Below are positions 1 to 12,950 of a stretch of DNA of 64,000 nt, piece by piece (positions within the stretch are counted from its first letter, which is position 1; each line of letters starts with the position of its first letter). The stretch comes from Calycina herbarum (lineage: Eukaryota > Ascomycota > Leotiomycetes > Helotiales > Pezizellaceae). Under the pieces are notes generated by a model. That model worked only from the letters and a program-made list of their open reading frames with translations, was not told the DNA's origin and did no database searches. The position numbers and the translations under genes are program-made. The stretch spans positions 62,001-126,000 of the forward strand of contig LLEY01000162.1 in the NCBI GenBank assembly GCA_001414485.1. The letters are read 5' to 3'.

Positions 1-2129
1 TAATATTAAATTATATATCTAAGTAGTATTCTTTAATAGTAATCTTTATTAGAATAGTTTATTAATTAATAATTCTATCTTAGTATATAACGTCTATTCT
101 ATTAACCACCCCTAAGCAGTATAGCTTTATACCTTTAATTAAGATGTTTAGCTTCTTCTAAGCTACTAGAGAAAGAAAATTACTTATTACTCCTAAATTA
201 ATTAAGACTTAGAGTTCCTTTTCTCTTATCTTTACTATTACTATAAGTTAATTTTCTCTAGAAGTAGTGTTTAATTCTCTAATTATTAGTTAGTATAGCT
301 CTCTTTATACTAACTCTATTTCTTAATCTATATTATATTCGTTTATCTTCTAGAAGATTATACTAAATAACTTTCTACTTCTTAATTCTTAAAATATTAC
401 TCTAACTTTTCTAACTAAAGCAACTATAGTATACTAGCCTCTTATTTCTAGTATAGCTTCCTTAATATCAGGTAGTATATCTAAAAAACTAGGTTTAGAG
501 CGTCTTATAAAGTCGTTAGAACTCTGCTATTACTATAAGCTAGTTTCCTTTTATAGATCTACAACTATCTAAATATCTCTTATCTTAGGCGTACTAAATA
601 GCTTACTAGATACTACTTATCTTAGTCTAGGTTCTTTAAATTTAATAGTTTCCCTTCTAGTAATAAGGCTTACTAAAGTTATTCTATTTTATTTATTCTA
701 AACTATTTTATAAGTAGTTAAAATAGTAAAGTTAATTCCTTAAGTAGAATATAAGCTCTAGAAATTAGGTTTCTAGTTTTCTATATATACTTATCTATTC
801 TCTCTTTTAAAGGTTCTAATAAATACTTATATTTCGCCTTATTTAGGCTTATATATTCCTAGATCTACCTCTAACAAGTTAGATATCGATTCTAATAACT
901 CTAATAAACTTATTAATAGTAGTAATTTATATTCTATCTAAAGAGGTAATTTATAATCTATTTCTAACTATATATTATAATATTCTTTAAGTAATAGATC
1001 TCTATTATTATTAATATCCTATATCTTACTAACTTATAACTTAATTCCTTTATTTAGCTATAAGTATATAGCGCCTACTATTATATTTATAGCGTCTATT
1101 TTAATTTATATACTATAACCTCTAGCCTCGAGTTCTTCGTCTATAAGTTCGATTTTTTCTAGTAAAGCTACTTCTTTTTAAATAGTAGTATTAGCTTATT
1201 TCTCTTTAGAGTCTTTCTTCTTACTATACTTATTTACTCTATAGCTAAGAAGACTATAGTTATAATATAAGTTCTACTTATATTAACGATTTCACTCTTT
1301 CTAAGATAGTTCTCCTCTCTAGAAGTTTCCTTTCTTAGATTCCTTCTCTAGAATCTATGATTTCTAGATAGTATCGATTTCTATAGAGTCTCTATAATCT
1401 TTTCGTCTACCCTTTCTATATTAATAACTATAACTTCCTTTCTTCTCTAGATTCCTTTTATAAATATAGTTATTAATCTTAATTATATTATTTATTAATT
1501 TATTTAACGTATTTAGAAAATCCTCTTATATAAGTTTATCTTTTATATTATTTTTAAGCCTATAATAGAATTATTTATATAATACTTCGTCGTTCTATCC
1601 TATTTATATAGAGTACTATTAAAATTATAAGGTATACTTAATAGCTAAACCTTTTTACTTAAGTATATATAAAGCTCTAACTACCTTCTTTTTTATATTA
1701 ATATCCTTAAAAGCCTAGTTAATTCTATCTCTAAACCTTTAAACATTTCTAAACAAATCCCTTATTTTCTTAGACATTTAAAGAAAGACTTTTCCTTTAG
1801 CTATTTTATTTATCTAGTAGTCTTCTAAATATAGTTCTAACTAGTTATAAGCTGTCCCTTTAAGATAAGTAGACAACTATATAACCTAGTTAGTTTTATT
1901 TCTAAACTAAGTATAATAAAAGTTTAAATAGAGAGAAGCTTTTATTAAGAACTCGGCTAGTTTCTTAGGCAAGCTATTAAATAGCTTCGGAATCGGAAGT
2001 TTCACTTCCTCTTAAAGAGTAGTAACTAGTGCTACTAGAGGGTCCGCAGCTAGCTTTAGTAGGATGGTTCTCAGAGTAGAAGAGGTTACCGATATAGTAG
2101 CGATCTTACTTCTAAGTAAGTACTTAAAG
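1..2129 (-). mobile_element. Partial Ty3/Gypsy element X1 (gag end), RIP-degraded
   Basis: This is a second copy of the element that fills 7622-14359: the bases here align along their length with about 11768-13913, ending in the same short leader next to the LTR. The minus strand reads as a Gag polyprotein. The start codon seen in the other copy has become ATA here, and many Gln codons are now TAG/TAA, as expected from RIP. The element continues off the left edge of the window, so its pol part and left LTR are not visible. It cannot be active. Confidence 0.85.
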
Positions 2130-2563
2130 TATAATAAAACTTAAATAAACTAAATAAAGGTAACTAAGTCTCAAAGGTTAGTATATAGTAAGAAGTATAA
2201 ATACGCTAGGTTATTTACTTAGAAGTAAACTTGTTACTTATATCAAAGATATTAAATAAGATAATAAGATTAATAACTAAAGTTAAGTACAAAGCTTCTA
2301 TCTAGATAGCAGACGTGCTAGTATATATAGAAGCTTCCTTCCTCGTACTAGCTTACTAGCTTAGTCGCTCCGTCGCTGCTAGACTACTAGACCTGTCGCC
2401 CCGTCTAGCGAACTCTTATTATGTGATTATAACTAAAGGAAATCCCTAGATCGCTTAGCTAACCTAACCGATCCCTATCTACTATAAGAGTATTCCGATA
2501 GTGCTTAACCTATTAGGACGCCGCCTAGTCTTTACTTATCACGTGTGCACGTGATTCGTGACA
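2130..2563 (-). repeat. LTR of element X1
   Basis: It is nearly the same sequence as 7622-8067 and 13914-14359, in the same orientation. Family ends are TG...CA; this copy starts TATAATAAAAC where the 7622 copy starts TGTAACGAAAC, a RIP change. It ends GTGATTCGTGACA. It is the 5' LTR of the minus-strand X1, because the gag leader lies directly to its left. The target duplication cannot be checked because the other end of X1 is outside the window. Confidence 0.85.
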
Positions 2564-2769
2564 CTCCCCTACGATAAGCGAGCCTTCTATAGACGAAAAC
2601 GTTCGTTTATAAGCTAAAATCCTCTCTTTATATACGCAACTCTACTAAACCCCGTTGTCTATAAACTACTCTAATAACTCTCTCCTAAGCCGCGAGTATA
2701 TATAAGCTCTCTAAGAGGCTACTACCGACTCCTCCTATTCCTAATTTAGTTCTAACAATTCTACTTACA

Positions 2770-3700
2770 AGTTCTAAGATAGTAAGAAACTTAAGAACGG
2801 TATCTCCTCGTTATATAAGGCCTAGCGGATTATCCTAGCTAGTAAAATAAGAAAGAACCTCTTTAAGGACGAATAAGACAAACTTACCTTCGTCTTTATA
2901 GCTACTTCCAGCGTAGTATAAGAGTACCTAGAACTATAGATAGATTTCAGTTCCTCTACCTTATTTATAGACGTTATAGATATACTTACATATCTAGATA
3001 CCTTGTTTATAGATAGTAACGAAGCCGTAGAGGCTTATAAGGTCTTCTATAAACTCTTAATATAAGAGGACGAGACTTTTACTATATTTAAAGCAACCTT
3101 CTTAAGTCTTACAACTAAGGCTTATATCCCGTTAAGTAAGTAGTCCGAAGATTTATACTAGAAGCTTACGCCAGCTCTCTAAGTAAGCATCTTACTAGTC
3201 TGAATCACTCTAGTAACCTTTAACTAGTTATATAACCGCTATCACTCTATCTATTAAGATAGAGTAACTATTAAGGAACGCCTTATAGCTTACTACAACC
3301 GCTGCTTACCTATAAGAGGTTTCCTTACCAGCTACGGATCAACTTACTAACTTCCGGCTCTACGTGCTACTATTAGTTATCCGCTAATCTAAAGCCCGGT
3401 CCGTTACTCTCTAGTTACAGACTATAAGACTCCTTTGCCTACTCGTAAGAGTACGACTCCTGTCTAGGATATAGTAGATATTATCTATTATAATTACGAT
3501 AAACCTAGGTACTACGCTAGTAAATGCCCTCTTCCTTGAAAACCCTCTATAGCTATTAAGCTATTAGAAGACGCTGAAAACTCGCTTATAAACTCCTACG
3601 GACTATAAGCGTCTAGAGAAGAATCGGCTAATAAGGAACTCGTCTATAAGAACTCGGGAAAAGAATAGCTCTAAAGCAAGTCTCCTCTTTAGAGCAAAAT
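2770..3700 (+). pseudogene. Gag of element A (RIP-degraded)
   Basis: The frame reads as a Gag capsid-like protein. It starts near 2780 (KKLKNGISSLYKAQ), and stop codons replace glutamines. A zinc knuckle lies near 3480-3530, with spacing C-x2-C-x4-H-x4-C. Only the last cysteine (in SKCPLP) survives; the other positions are tyrosines, as G-to-A or C-to-T change would produce. The start codon is uncertain. In life it would package the element RNA. It is not functional. Confidence 0.7.
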
Positions 3701-6700
3701 AAACTTAGATCTTAACCTCTTAATCTAAGTTATATAATAGACGGAAAGGCTTTTATAACTATATATACTTTAATTAAGAATAGATATGCTTTTAATACTA
3801 CTAGACTTATTAATACTAGAGCGAATAGATAGCTATTTATTAATATAGCTTTAGCCGACTAGTTAAGTTAATATTATAAATAGGCTATAGAAAAGCTATT
3901 ATATATAATATTAATTATAGGGTTTAATAGATATAAAGGACTAGCGATTACTTACGTTATTTACTTAACGCTAAGTATTAACAGACGATAGTTTACTAAT
4001 ACGCTCTTCTTAATTACTAATATTAGTAAATACGATATTATTATCAGCTGTTAATAGCTTATAGACGTAAATGTAAAGTTAGTAGTCTATAGCTATAAGA
4101 TTAAGTAGTTAGAATCCCTTCCTCTAGTTCGTTGATTTAATTACTTAGTACCTATTACTAGAGAATCGATAACTATCTCCTCGCTAGACCTCTAGGCTTA
4201 GGAGGATATAGAGAACCGCGACCTCTGCTAGAATACTATAGAGGAACCTATATTAATCTATTTAATACTGCCTCGAAGCTAGTGCTAAACCCTGCTACTA
4301 GTTACTCTTAAGGAAATTCTAGACGAAAGCTTTTAATAAGACCTTATCTCTGCCTAGAATAGAATATAGGTTCTTATTCCTAACCGCTAACAACGTCGTC
4401 GATCCTTCTTAAGAAAACGTTTAGTTATAGACTATAAAGCGGCTGTAAGCTCGCTTATAGACATCTGTAAACCTATAGAAGACTTCGCTATTAATATCTA
4501 TTATATTAGAGCTACTGCTTTTAAACTTAACCTTTAAAAGCACGATAACGAAGTCTTCTCTACTAGCTTATAAGAGATCGACTATACTCTTATAGATAGG
4601 TTACGTATAAAGCTCTCTTTAGTAGATTACGCTTTAGACGAACAACTAGTAGAATAGAACGTTTACTAGGAATATATAGACTTTAAGGATATCTTTTTAA
4701 AGAGAGCTTTAGATAAGCTTCTCTTACTACGAAACTAAGTCGACTACTAGATCGAACTTATAAGTCCGAATACCCTATTATATAGCCTATTATATAGGAT
4801 AACGACTAAGGAACTTCTAGCTATAAAGTAGTATATCCTCGATAACCTCGATAAAGGGTTTATTATTCCTAGCCACGTCTCTTTCGCCTCTCTAGTACTG
4901 TTTATAAAGAAGCCTAATAGAAGCTTACAACTCTATGTCGACTACCGGAAACTTAATAACCTTACTTATAAGAACTAGTACTCTCTTCTACTAATCGATA
5001 AAACTCTTATACGAATTACTAGTACTAAAATCCTTATAAAGCTCGACATTTGTTAAGCTTTTAACTATATATATATAGAACTAGAGTTAGAAGAACTTAT
5101 AACCTTTTAGACCTGTTATAGCACGTTTAAATATAAGGTATTATCTTTCGGCTTAACTAACAGTCCTACTACGTACTAGAGGTATATAAATAGCGTTCTT
5201 ATAGAATATCTTAATAACTTTTATATAACTTACCTTAACAACATTCTTATATACTCTAATAATAAGCTCGAACACGTTAAACACGTTTATAAGGTCTTAG
5301 AACAGCTCTATAAAGCTAGGCTATAAGTAGATATTAAGAAGACAGAGTTCTACGTTACTCGTATAAAGTACCTTAGTTTTATTATCTCTATAGATAGAAT
5401 CGAAGTCGACCTAGAGAAGATCTTAGCAATCGTTTCCTAGAAATATCCTAGTACTATTAAGAGTATCTAGTCCTTCCTAGGTTTTTATAACTTCTACCGA
5501 CGTTTTATTCGGGATTATAGATAGATTACTCGTCTACTAAACTATCTTATAGGTAAGGAAGTGCTATTTAAGTTTAACTTAGAATATAAGAAGGCTTTTA
5601 ATATATTAAAAGAAGCCTTAGTTACCGCCTCTCTCTTATACTACTTTACGACCGATTTAGAGACTATAGTTAAGACTAACGCTTCTAATAGAGTAGTTAC
5701 AGCTATAATATTACAACGTATATCCGAAACCGAACTATAGAGACCTGTAGACTACTTCTCGAAGACGATAAACCCTACTAAGCTAAACTACTAAATCTAC
5801 GATAAGGAGATACTAGCTATTATACGCTCTTTTAGATAATAGCGAGCAGATCTTACTCGGACTAGCTCCTAGATCAAGGTCTTTACTGATTATAAGGCTT
5901 TAGAGTACTTTATAACCTCTAAAACCTTAAACCAGCGGTAAGTGAGATAGGCAGAGTTTCTATTAGAGTTCTATTTTATAATTACGTTTTAATCTAGTAA
6001 GTAGAACGAGAAAACGGACACGCTAATACGCCGAGACTAAGACGTTAACCTGTAGAACGACCTAAAAGCGTCTATAAGATAATAAACCTTGCTTACGTCT
6101 AATCAGTTAGATCCACGTATTACTACTCGATTAGAACCTCTTATAACGTTAGCCCTAGTTATCTTAGAACCCTCGCTTAACCTTGTCGACTAGTTACTTA
6201 CTACTAACTATAACTCTTCGGACTTAGAAGACGACTAAACGAAAGCTACCTACGAGTACTAAAACTAGATAATAGAGAACAGCTTACTTCTTTAATAAAA
6301 GAGACTCGTAGTTCCTAATTAAGGCACCTTATAGACGGACCTAATCCGTGAGGCTCACGTATAAGTATCTATAGCTCACCCTAGACAGACAAAGACGGTA
6401 GCTATCCTCGCCTGTAGATACTAGTAGAAAGGTTTACAGACGTCCGTAGAAACCTATATTAGTAACTACGGAGACTGTCGACGTGCTACAGTTCCTCGCA
6501 ACTGTAAACCTAGGTTTTTACACCTGTTACTAGTTCTAGAACGTCCCTAGTAGTATATTACTATAGACTATAAGTCTTTCCCTACTAATAAACAAGGTTA
6601 TAATACCTTATAAGTAGTTATAGATCGCCTAACTAAGTAATCGGTCTTAATCCCCTATCTAAAGACAGTTATAGCCTAAGATATAGCTTGAATATACGTT

Positions 6701-7621
6701 ACGTAGATCTATCGAACCCACGGCTATCTATAAAGTATTGTTTTAGACTATAGACTATAGTTTATTTCTTCTTTCTAGTCTGAATTCTACAGAATCCTTA
6801 GTATAAAGCTTAAGCTATCTACTGCTTTCTACTTATAAACTAACGGATAAACCGAAATTATAAACTAATAGATTAATCAACGCCTATAGCCTTTTATTAG
6901 TTACTATTAAGACAACTAGAGCGAACTTGTCCCTATTCTAGACTACGCTTAGCTTACGCTTCTATACGAGAGTTTAGGTAGGCTCTCGCTCTTTAAAGTA
7001 ATTAACAGATATATAGCTACTACGTCCTTCGATTAGAACCGTCTAGATAAATCTATAATAGTCTATAAACAGCTTAACCGGACCGATATAGAGGCACTTA
7101 TATAGAGAATATATAACACTTAGACCGTGGCAAAGGAATTAGTTAGTAAAGTATAAGACTGCTATATAAGGTCCGCGAACTAGATTCGAAGAGTAGTAGA
7201 CTTTAATATAGACGACTTTGTTTAAGTATTAACTTGTAATTAGAAGATAGACTAGCTAAGCTATAAGCTAGATAGACAAAACGAGGGTCCGTTCCGGATT
7301 ACAGCTTATAAAGGACACTCTTTCTAGCTCGAACTACTAGACCACTTCCGTATATACCCTGTATTCCACCCGTCACTGCTCTATAAGGCCGCTATAGATC
7401 TGTTACCTAGATAGGTAAACAAACCACCCCTGCTAATATAGGTTATAGATTAGAAAGAGTAGGAAGTAGAAGAAGTCTTAGCTATAAAGGCAGTTTATAA
7501 AAAGCTCTAATACAGGGTTTAATAGTTAGGCTATAACCCTAATCTATAGTAGTATCCGGCCTCGAATTTTAAGTATTACCTATATAAATTATACGATTTT
7601 TACCTCGCTAATCTAGCCTAC
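3700..7621 (+). pseudogene. Pol of element A: PR-RT-RNaseH-IN and start of chromodomain
   Basis: Visible in order are a protease remnant near 3800 (INTRANRQLFIN, where an active copy has DTGA/DSGA), then the RT fingers near 4860-4970 (VLFIKKPNGSLQLYVDYRKLN). The RT palm is near 5150-5260, its YxDD box changed to YLNN. RNase H follows near 5660-5900 (TNAS for TDAS, then FTDYKALEYF). The integrase zinc-binding and core regions span about 6340-7030 (ITIDYKSFP, GYLQSIVLDYRLQFIS). A chromodomain-like tail starts near 7560. The last part is separated by X2 and continues at 14365. Catalytic Asp-to-Asn changes and stops make it inactive. Confidence 0.85.
7617..7621. repeat. Left target-site duplication of element X2 (CCTAC)
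   Basis: CCTAC lies directly left of the LTR at 7622 and is repeated directly right of the LTR that ends at 14359. Five-base duplications are the normal footprint of Ty3/Gypsy integration. It places X2 inside the chromodomain codons of element A. Confidence 0.9.
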
Positions 7622-8067
7622 TGTAACGAAACTCAAACGAACTAAACAAAGATAACTAAGTCTCGAAGGTTGGTATATAGTAAGAAGTATGAATACGCTG
7701 TGTTGTTTACTTAAAAGTGAACTCGTTACTTATATCAAAGATGTTAAATAAGATAATAAGATTAATAACTAAAGTTAAGCACGAAGCTCCTATCTAAGTA
7801 GTAGACATGCTAGTATATATAGAACCCTTCGTACTACCTAGATCCCTATATAAGCCTAGATCCCTAGATCCCTTTAGATCCCCTAAGGGATCTAACAGGA
7901 TCTATTACATAACCTCTAACAGTTATCTAATAGTAAGATCCTAGAATACCTAAATACCTTTATATTACTAATTCCCTCTTATACTACCTTCTATTTCCTA
8001 GATATCGTGCCTTATCCTGTTAGAGCACCGTCTAGACTACTTACCACGTATAATGTAATTCGTAACA
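7622..8067 (-). repeat. 3' LTR of element X2
   Basis: It starts TGTAACGAAACTC and ends TTCGTAACA, giving TG...CA ends, and matches 13914-14359. In the minus orientation of X2 this is the downstream LTR. It is flanked on the left by CCTAC. Confidence 0.9.
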
Positions 8068-8385
8068 CTATCCCCTTCTTAGCCTAGCGTGTCCTTACGC
8101 TTAAGTATAAGCTAAGGAACTCGGTTAAGGTGCTAGCAGCATCCTTTCCTTTCTATTATGTCTTACCTTATATAAAAGAAGAAAGAAGAATATATACTTC
8201 TTATAAAAAGTATTAAAATAGTTTATAACAAAATATTACTATGCTCTTACTATACTTCTTAAAAGCATAGATGTTTTATAGATTCCTCTTAATCCTCTTA
8301 ATATTCTAAATACGTTTAGTTAAAGCTAAAATATAATAGGACCAATGATTCTTAAGAGAAGAATGTTCCTTATACTAGCGACTAG

Positions 8386-8649
8386 GCCTCTATCGAAAAA
8401 CAAGAGGAGAAGCTAGATAGAGAGGAGGAGGAGGCAATAGCAAGGATTCTACAGTTACGAAAGCAGAAGGCCTTTCTAAAAGAAAAGCAGTGTAAAATGT
8501 CTTATCGAGGTCTTCGTTTTCTTAATAAACTCAATACTACTAAGAAGGCAGAAAAGAAAGAGAAAGAGGAGAAAGAGAGAAAGGAAAAAGAACAGCAAGA
8601 GGCAGAGGTTGCCTACCTAGTAGCCCCGCCTATTCCTATCAGTTCCTAA
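8386..8649 (+). pseudogene. Antisense Lys/Glu-rich coding remnant inside X2
   Basis: An 88-codon frame, open from after a TAG at 8383-8385 to TAA at 8647, runs opposite to the gag-pol genes of X2. It encodes a charged helical stretch (EEEEAIARILQLRKQKAFL, then GLRFLNKLN and a KEK-rich run), followed by a proline-rich tail ending PPIPISS. It is less AT-biased than its surroundings, so this strand looks selected for protein. Similar charged C-terminal tails occur in fungal transposon-associated proteins (from memory). The TAG upstream is probably a former CAG, so the original protein was longer. Its function is unknown. Confidence 0.55.
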
Positions 8650-8959
8650 TCTAAGATAGGTCTTAACCTAGCCTTCCTTAAAGCCTTTCCTTTAGACTAT
8701 AAGATATAGGTAAACTTAGGTTTTATTAGTAGAACTCCTAAAGTTCTGCTAAGCAACGGTTAAGGTTACTTTTTAGTTCCTAAGTGTTTTCCGAGTATAG
8801 GTAATCTAACTACTTAATTAAATACTTAACTTATCCTCTAATAAGTTTATAGTTAAGAATCCTCTTAACTTCGTATTCGGCGTTTAGGTTTACTAGTTGA
8901 ATTTCTATAAGTAGAGCTAGTAGTGCTCTCGGTAATACTAGTTTAAGTAAGGATATATA

Positions 8960-11900
8960 AAATACTAGGTAGATGTTTATTATCCTTAGTAGTACTAATT
9001 TATAGTTTAAAGGTTCTTTAATATATTTAATTTTAAATAGTCTAAGTTTTTTATAATCTAATTTATTACTTAGTCTTTTTATATTAATATTCTTTTATAC
9101 TAAGTAGACTTTATCCCCCTCTTTTAGCGTTAGCTCCTAACTACGTCGTTTGTTATAGTAGTACGTATTTCTTTCTACTATAAATTACAGGTCCTCTATA
9201 AGTTCCTTATATAGATTCTTAATTTTCGAGATATAAATACAAGTAAGTTAGTTATTAATAGTTATAGATAGTAGTTCTCGATACGCTGTTAATTTATACC
9301 TAAAGTTAGTATAGAATAGTATAATAAGTGTTATTTCTATTACTAAACTATTATAAGCAAACTATACTAAAGGCAGTAGTTCTACCTAGTTGTTTTACTA
9401 GTAGTTTATATAATAATAAAGGTATGTTTTAACTACTTAATTTATTCGTTCGTTTCCTCTATTTGTTTATAGGTGAAAAGCTATTAAAAGCTTCCTTTTT
9501 ATACCTAATCGTTTTATAAGAGCGATCTAAAATTTAGAGGTGAAGAGTTTATCTCTGTCTAAGAGTATTTCTTTAGGTAGTTTATGTCTTAAGACTACTT
9601 CTCTAAGGAATATAAATGCTAATTCCTTAGCTATACTTAACTCTATATATACTATAAGAATTATATACTTTGTAAGTTGTTTTATAATAACTAGGATCGT
9701 ATTATATTTAACTCTTATTATTAGGTCTTTAGATTTTAGTAGTTTAATAATAAAATCTATAGATATTAATTTCTAAGGTATCTATAGTATTAGAGTAGTG
9801 TTTATCTATCTATAAAGAGTATATCGGGAAGCCTTATTCCTAGTATAGGTATTATATTCTACTATTACTTCTTTAACTATCATAGATAACCGATTAATAT
9901 AGTAGTATTATCTTATTCTTTAGAGGGTTCTACGAATTCCTTGGTAACTATAAGCGAGTATAGTATAGTATTCCTATATAAATTCTTTTATATACGAACT
10001 AAGAACCTATAGTTTCCCTTTTATATACTAGTTATAACCTTTATATATATTCTGAATTTTATCTATCTAGATATTGTTTATTACTACTATTTTATATATA
10101 GTAGGTGCTAAGTTTCTATTCTTAAGAGTTTTTAAGATTATAATCTTTTTATATTCTTTATCTCTTTTATATCTAGGTTTTTAACTAAGAGTATTAGCTT
10201 AAGTATTTAACATTCCTTTTATATATTAAATAATAATATTAAATTCTTTTAATATCTTTAACTATTTAGCTAATTATCTTATCGTAAGTTCCTTAGTAGT
10301 CGTAAATGTCCTAAGGTTCTCATAGTCGAATAAAACTATAACTAGGTGTTTTACTAGCTATAAATAAATCCTCTAGTATTCTAAAGCTAATACTATAGTA
10401 AGTAATTCTTTATTAAAAATACTATAGTTTTATTATACTAGGTTAAATGTCTTAAAATAATATATAATAAGTATAAGTTTTCCTTTATTATTTAGCTATA
10501 GGTGAACCGCTCCTACTACTATATCTAAAACGTCTATTTTAATCGTATTAGGCTTTTCTATATCGAAATCGTATAGAATAGGTTCTTTTATAAACTTTGC
10601 TTTAATTTTCTAAAAAGCGTCCTTTACCTATTTATTCTATATAAACTTAATAGCTTTCTTAACTAGTCCTAATATTAGTTTAGTAATCTTTATATAGTTT
10701 TAAATAAATAGATAATAAAAGTTTATAAATCTAAGAAAGGACTATACGTCTTTTATATTTTCTAGTAACTTCTAGTTTAAGATGTTCTAGATCTTTGCTA
10801 GATCTATCTCTATTTTCCCTAGGCTAAATACCTATCCTAGGAAAAGGGTTCGAGTTACTCTAAACTTGTATTTTAAGAGTTTTAACTAAGAGTTAACTTT
10901 TATAAGTTATTATAAAACTTCTTTAACATATTTCTTATATTCCTCTTCTTTTTCTAAGAAGATTAGGATATTATCTAAGTAATAAATTACTATTACCCTT
11001 AGAAGATCTCTTAAAATGTTATTATTTTATCTCTAATATATAGTTAGTATATTATAAAGTCTAAAAGGTATAACTATATATTTATAAAGGCTTAATAGTA
11101 AGGTAAATACTATCTTCTATTCATCCTCGACTTTTATTTATATAAGTTTATAGGTATTTTATTAATCTAATTTCGTAAATCGTACTACTTTACCTAACTT
11201 ATCTTATAAGTATTAGCTAGGTAGTAGTAGATAAGCGTCCTTAACTATAGCATGATTTACTTCTTAGTAATTAATATATACTCTTCTATCTAGATCGTCT
11301 TTCTTTTTAACAATAAGTATATTTAAGATAATTAGTAACTTAGATTTCCTAATATATCCTTTCTTAATACCTTCCTTTATATAACTTTCTATCCTTTATA
11401 GGCTTTTCTAGTTATATAACTAAAGCTTCTACTTTAAGAGGTAATAACCCTCTTTTAATTTAATCTTATAATCCTATAAGCAATGTTCTAGCAAAGCTCG
11501 TAAGTCTTCTAGGTTCTCGAACAAAGCTTTAAATTCTCTATACTATATAGGTATTTCGTTATTAGCTATCCTACTAACCTATAGAGGACCCTAGGCTAGG
11601 TGTCCTAGCGTCTTAGAAGAGGTAGCACTAACCTCGTTCTAGCCTTATAGTTATAATTATAAACCTATATAATTATATTAACTAAAGGTTATTATTTAAG
11701 CCTTCTAATTAATATCTAGATTATATTCTCTAATCTATAGTATACCTAGTATCACTTCCTTACTTCCTATTTTAATAATATCGAATTATATATCTAAGCA
11801 GTGTCCTTTAATAGTAATACTTATTAGAATAGTTTACTAATCGATAATTCTATCCTAGTATATAATATCTATTCCGTTAACCACTCCTAGGCAGTATAGC

Positions 11901-12950
11901 TTTATACCTTTAATCGGGACGTTTAGCTTCTTCTAAGCTACTAGGGAAAGAAAATTGCTCGTTACTCTTAAATTAATTAAGACTTAAAGTTCTTTTCCTC
12001 TTATCTTCGCTATTACTATAAGTTAATTTTCTCTAAAAGTAGTATTTAATTCTCTAATTATCGGTTAGTAGAGCTCTCTCTATACTAACTCCGTTTCTTA
12101 GTCTATATTATATTCGTTTATCTCCTAAAAGATTATACTAAATAACTTCCTACTTTATAATTCCTAAAATATTACTCTAACTTTTCTAACTAAAACGACT
12201 ATAGTATACTAGCTTTCTATTTCTAGTATAGCTTCCCTATTATTAGGTAGCGTACCTAAAAAACTGGTTTTAGAGCGTCCTATAAAGTCGTTAGAACCCT
12301 GCTATTACTATTTACTAGTTTCTTCTTATATATCTATAACTATTTAAATGTCTCTTATCTTAGGCGTACTAGATAGTTTACTAGATACTGCTTATTCTAG
12401 TCTAGGTTCTTTAAATTTAATGGTTTCCCTTCTAGTAATAAGGCTTACTAAAGTTATTCTATCCTATTTATTCTAAACTATTTTATAAGTAGTTAAAATA
12501 GTAGAGTTGATTCCTTAAGTAGAATATAAGCTCTAGAAATTAGGTTTCTAGTTTTCTATATATACCTATCTATTCCCTTTTTTAAAAGTTCTAATAAATA
12601 CCTATATCTCGCCTTATTTAGGCTTATATATTCCTAGGTCCACTTCTAATAAGTCGAATATCGATTCTAATAACTCTAACGAACTTATTAATAGTAGTAA
12701 TTTATATTCTACCTAAAGAGGTAATTTATAATCTATTTCCAACTATATATTATAATATTCTTTAAGTAATAGATCCCTATTATTATTAGTATCTTATACC
12801 TTACTAACTTATAACTTAATTCCTTCGTTTAGCTATAAGTATATAACGTCTACTGTTATATCTATAGCGTCTGTTTTAATTTACGTGCTATAACCTCTAG
12901 CCTCGAGTTCTTCGTCTATAAGTTCGATTTTTTCTAGTAAAGCTACTTCT
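8960..12950 (-). pseudogene. Pol of element X2 (RIP-degraded)
   Basis: On the minus strand the RT fingers appear near 11260-11330 (LNILIVKKKDDLDRRVYINY). The palm box near 10970-10995 reads YLDNILI where YLDDILI is expected. The thumb and post-RT segment follows near 10680-10760 (SFLRFINFYYLFI). Lower coordinates should hold RNase H and integrase, but they are too AT-rich for precise domain limits to be read. Many stops replace Gln codons. It is not functional. Confidence 0.75.

Larger units (their letters stand above)
2564..7621 (+). mobile_element. Ty3/Gypsy chromoviral retroelement A, left part (interrupted)
   Basis: This is a plus-strand retroelement with Gag, protease, reverse transcriptase, RNase H and integrase in Ty3/Gypsy order. 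It is broken at 7621 by insertion of element X2 and resumes at 14365. Its own 5' LTR is not evident: X1 abuts 2564 and probably lies in the LTR or leader of A. The whole element is riddled with in-frame stops, mostly TAG/TAA at former CAG/CAA codons. Internal length with the right-hand tail is about 5.2 kb, normal for a chromovirus. Confidence 0.85.

Noticed and set aside
2130..8067. LTRs at 2130 and 7622 as the two ends of element A
   Set aside because: The target duplication CCTAC pairs the LTR at 7622 with that at 13914, and A's reading frame continues beyond 14364. The LTR at 2130 belongs to X1.
9540..9776. 78-codon ATG-less frame in element X2
   Set aside because: It lies opposite to the degraded pol gene, with low-complexity Ile/Leu/Ser composition produced by AT-rich DNA.
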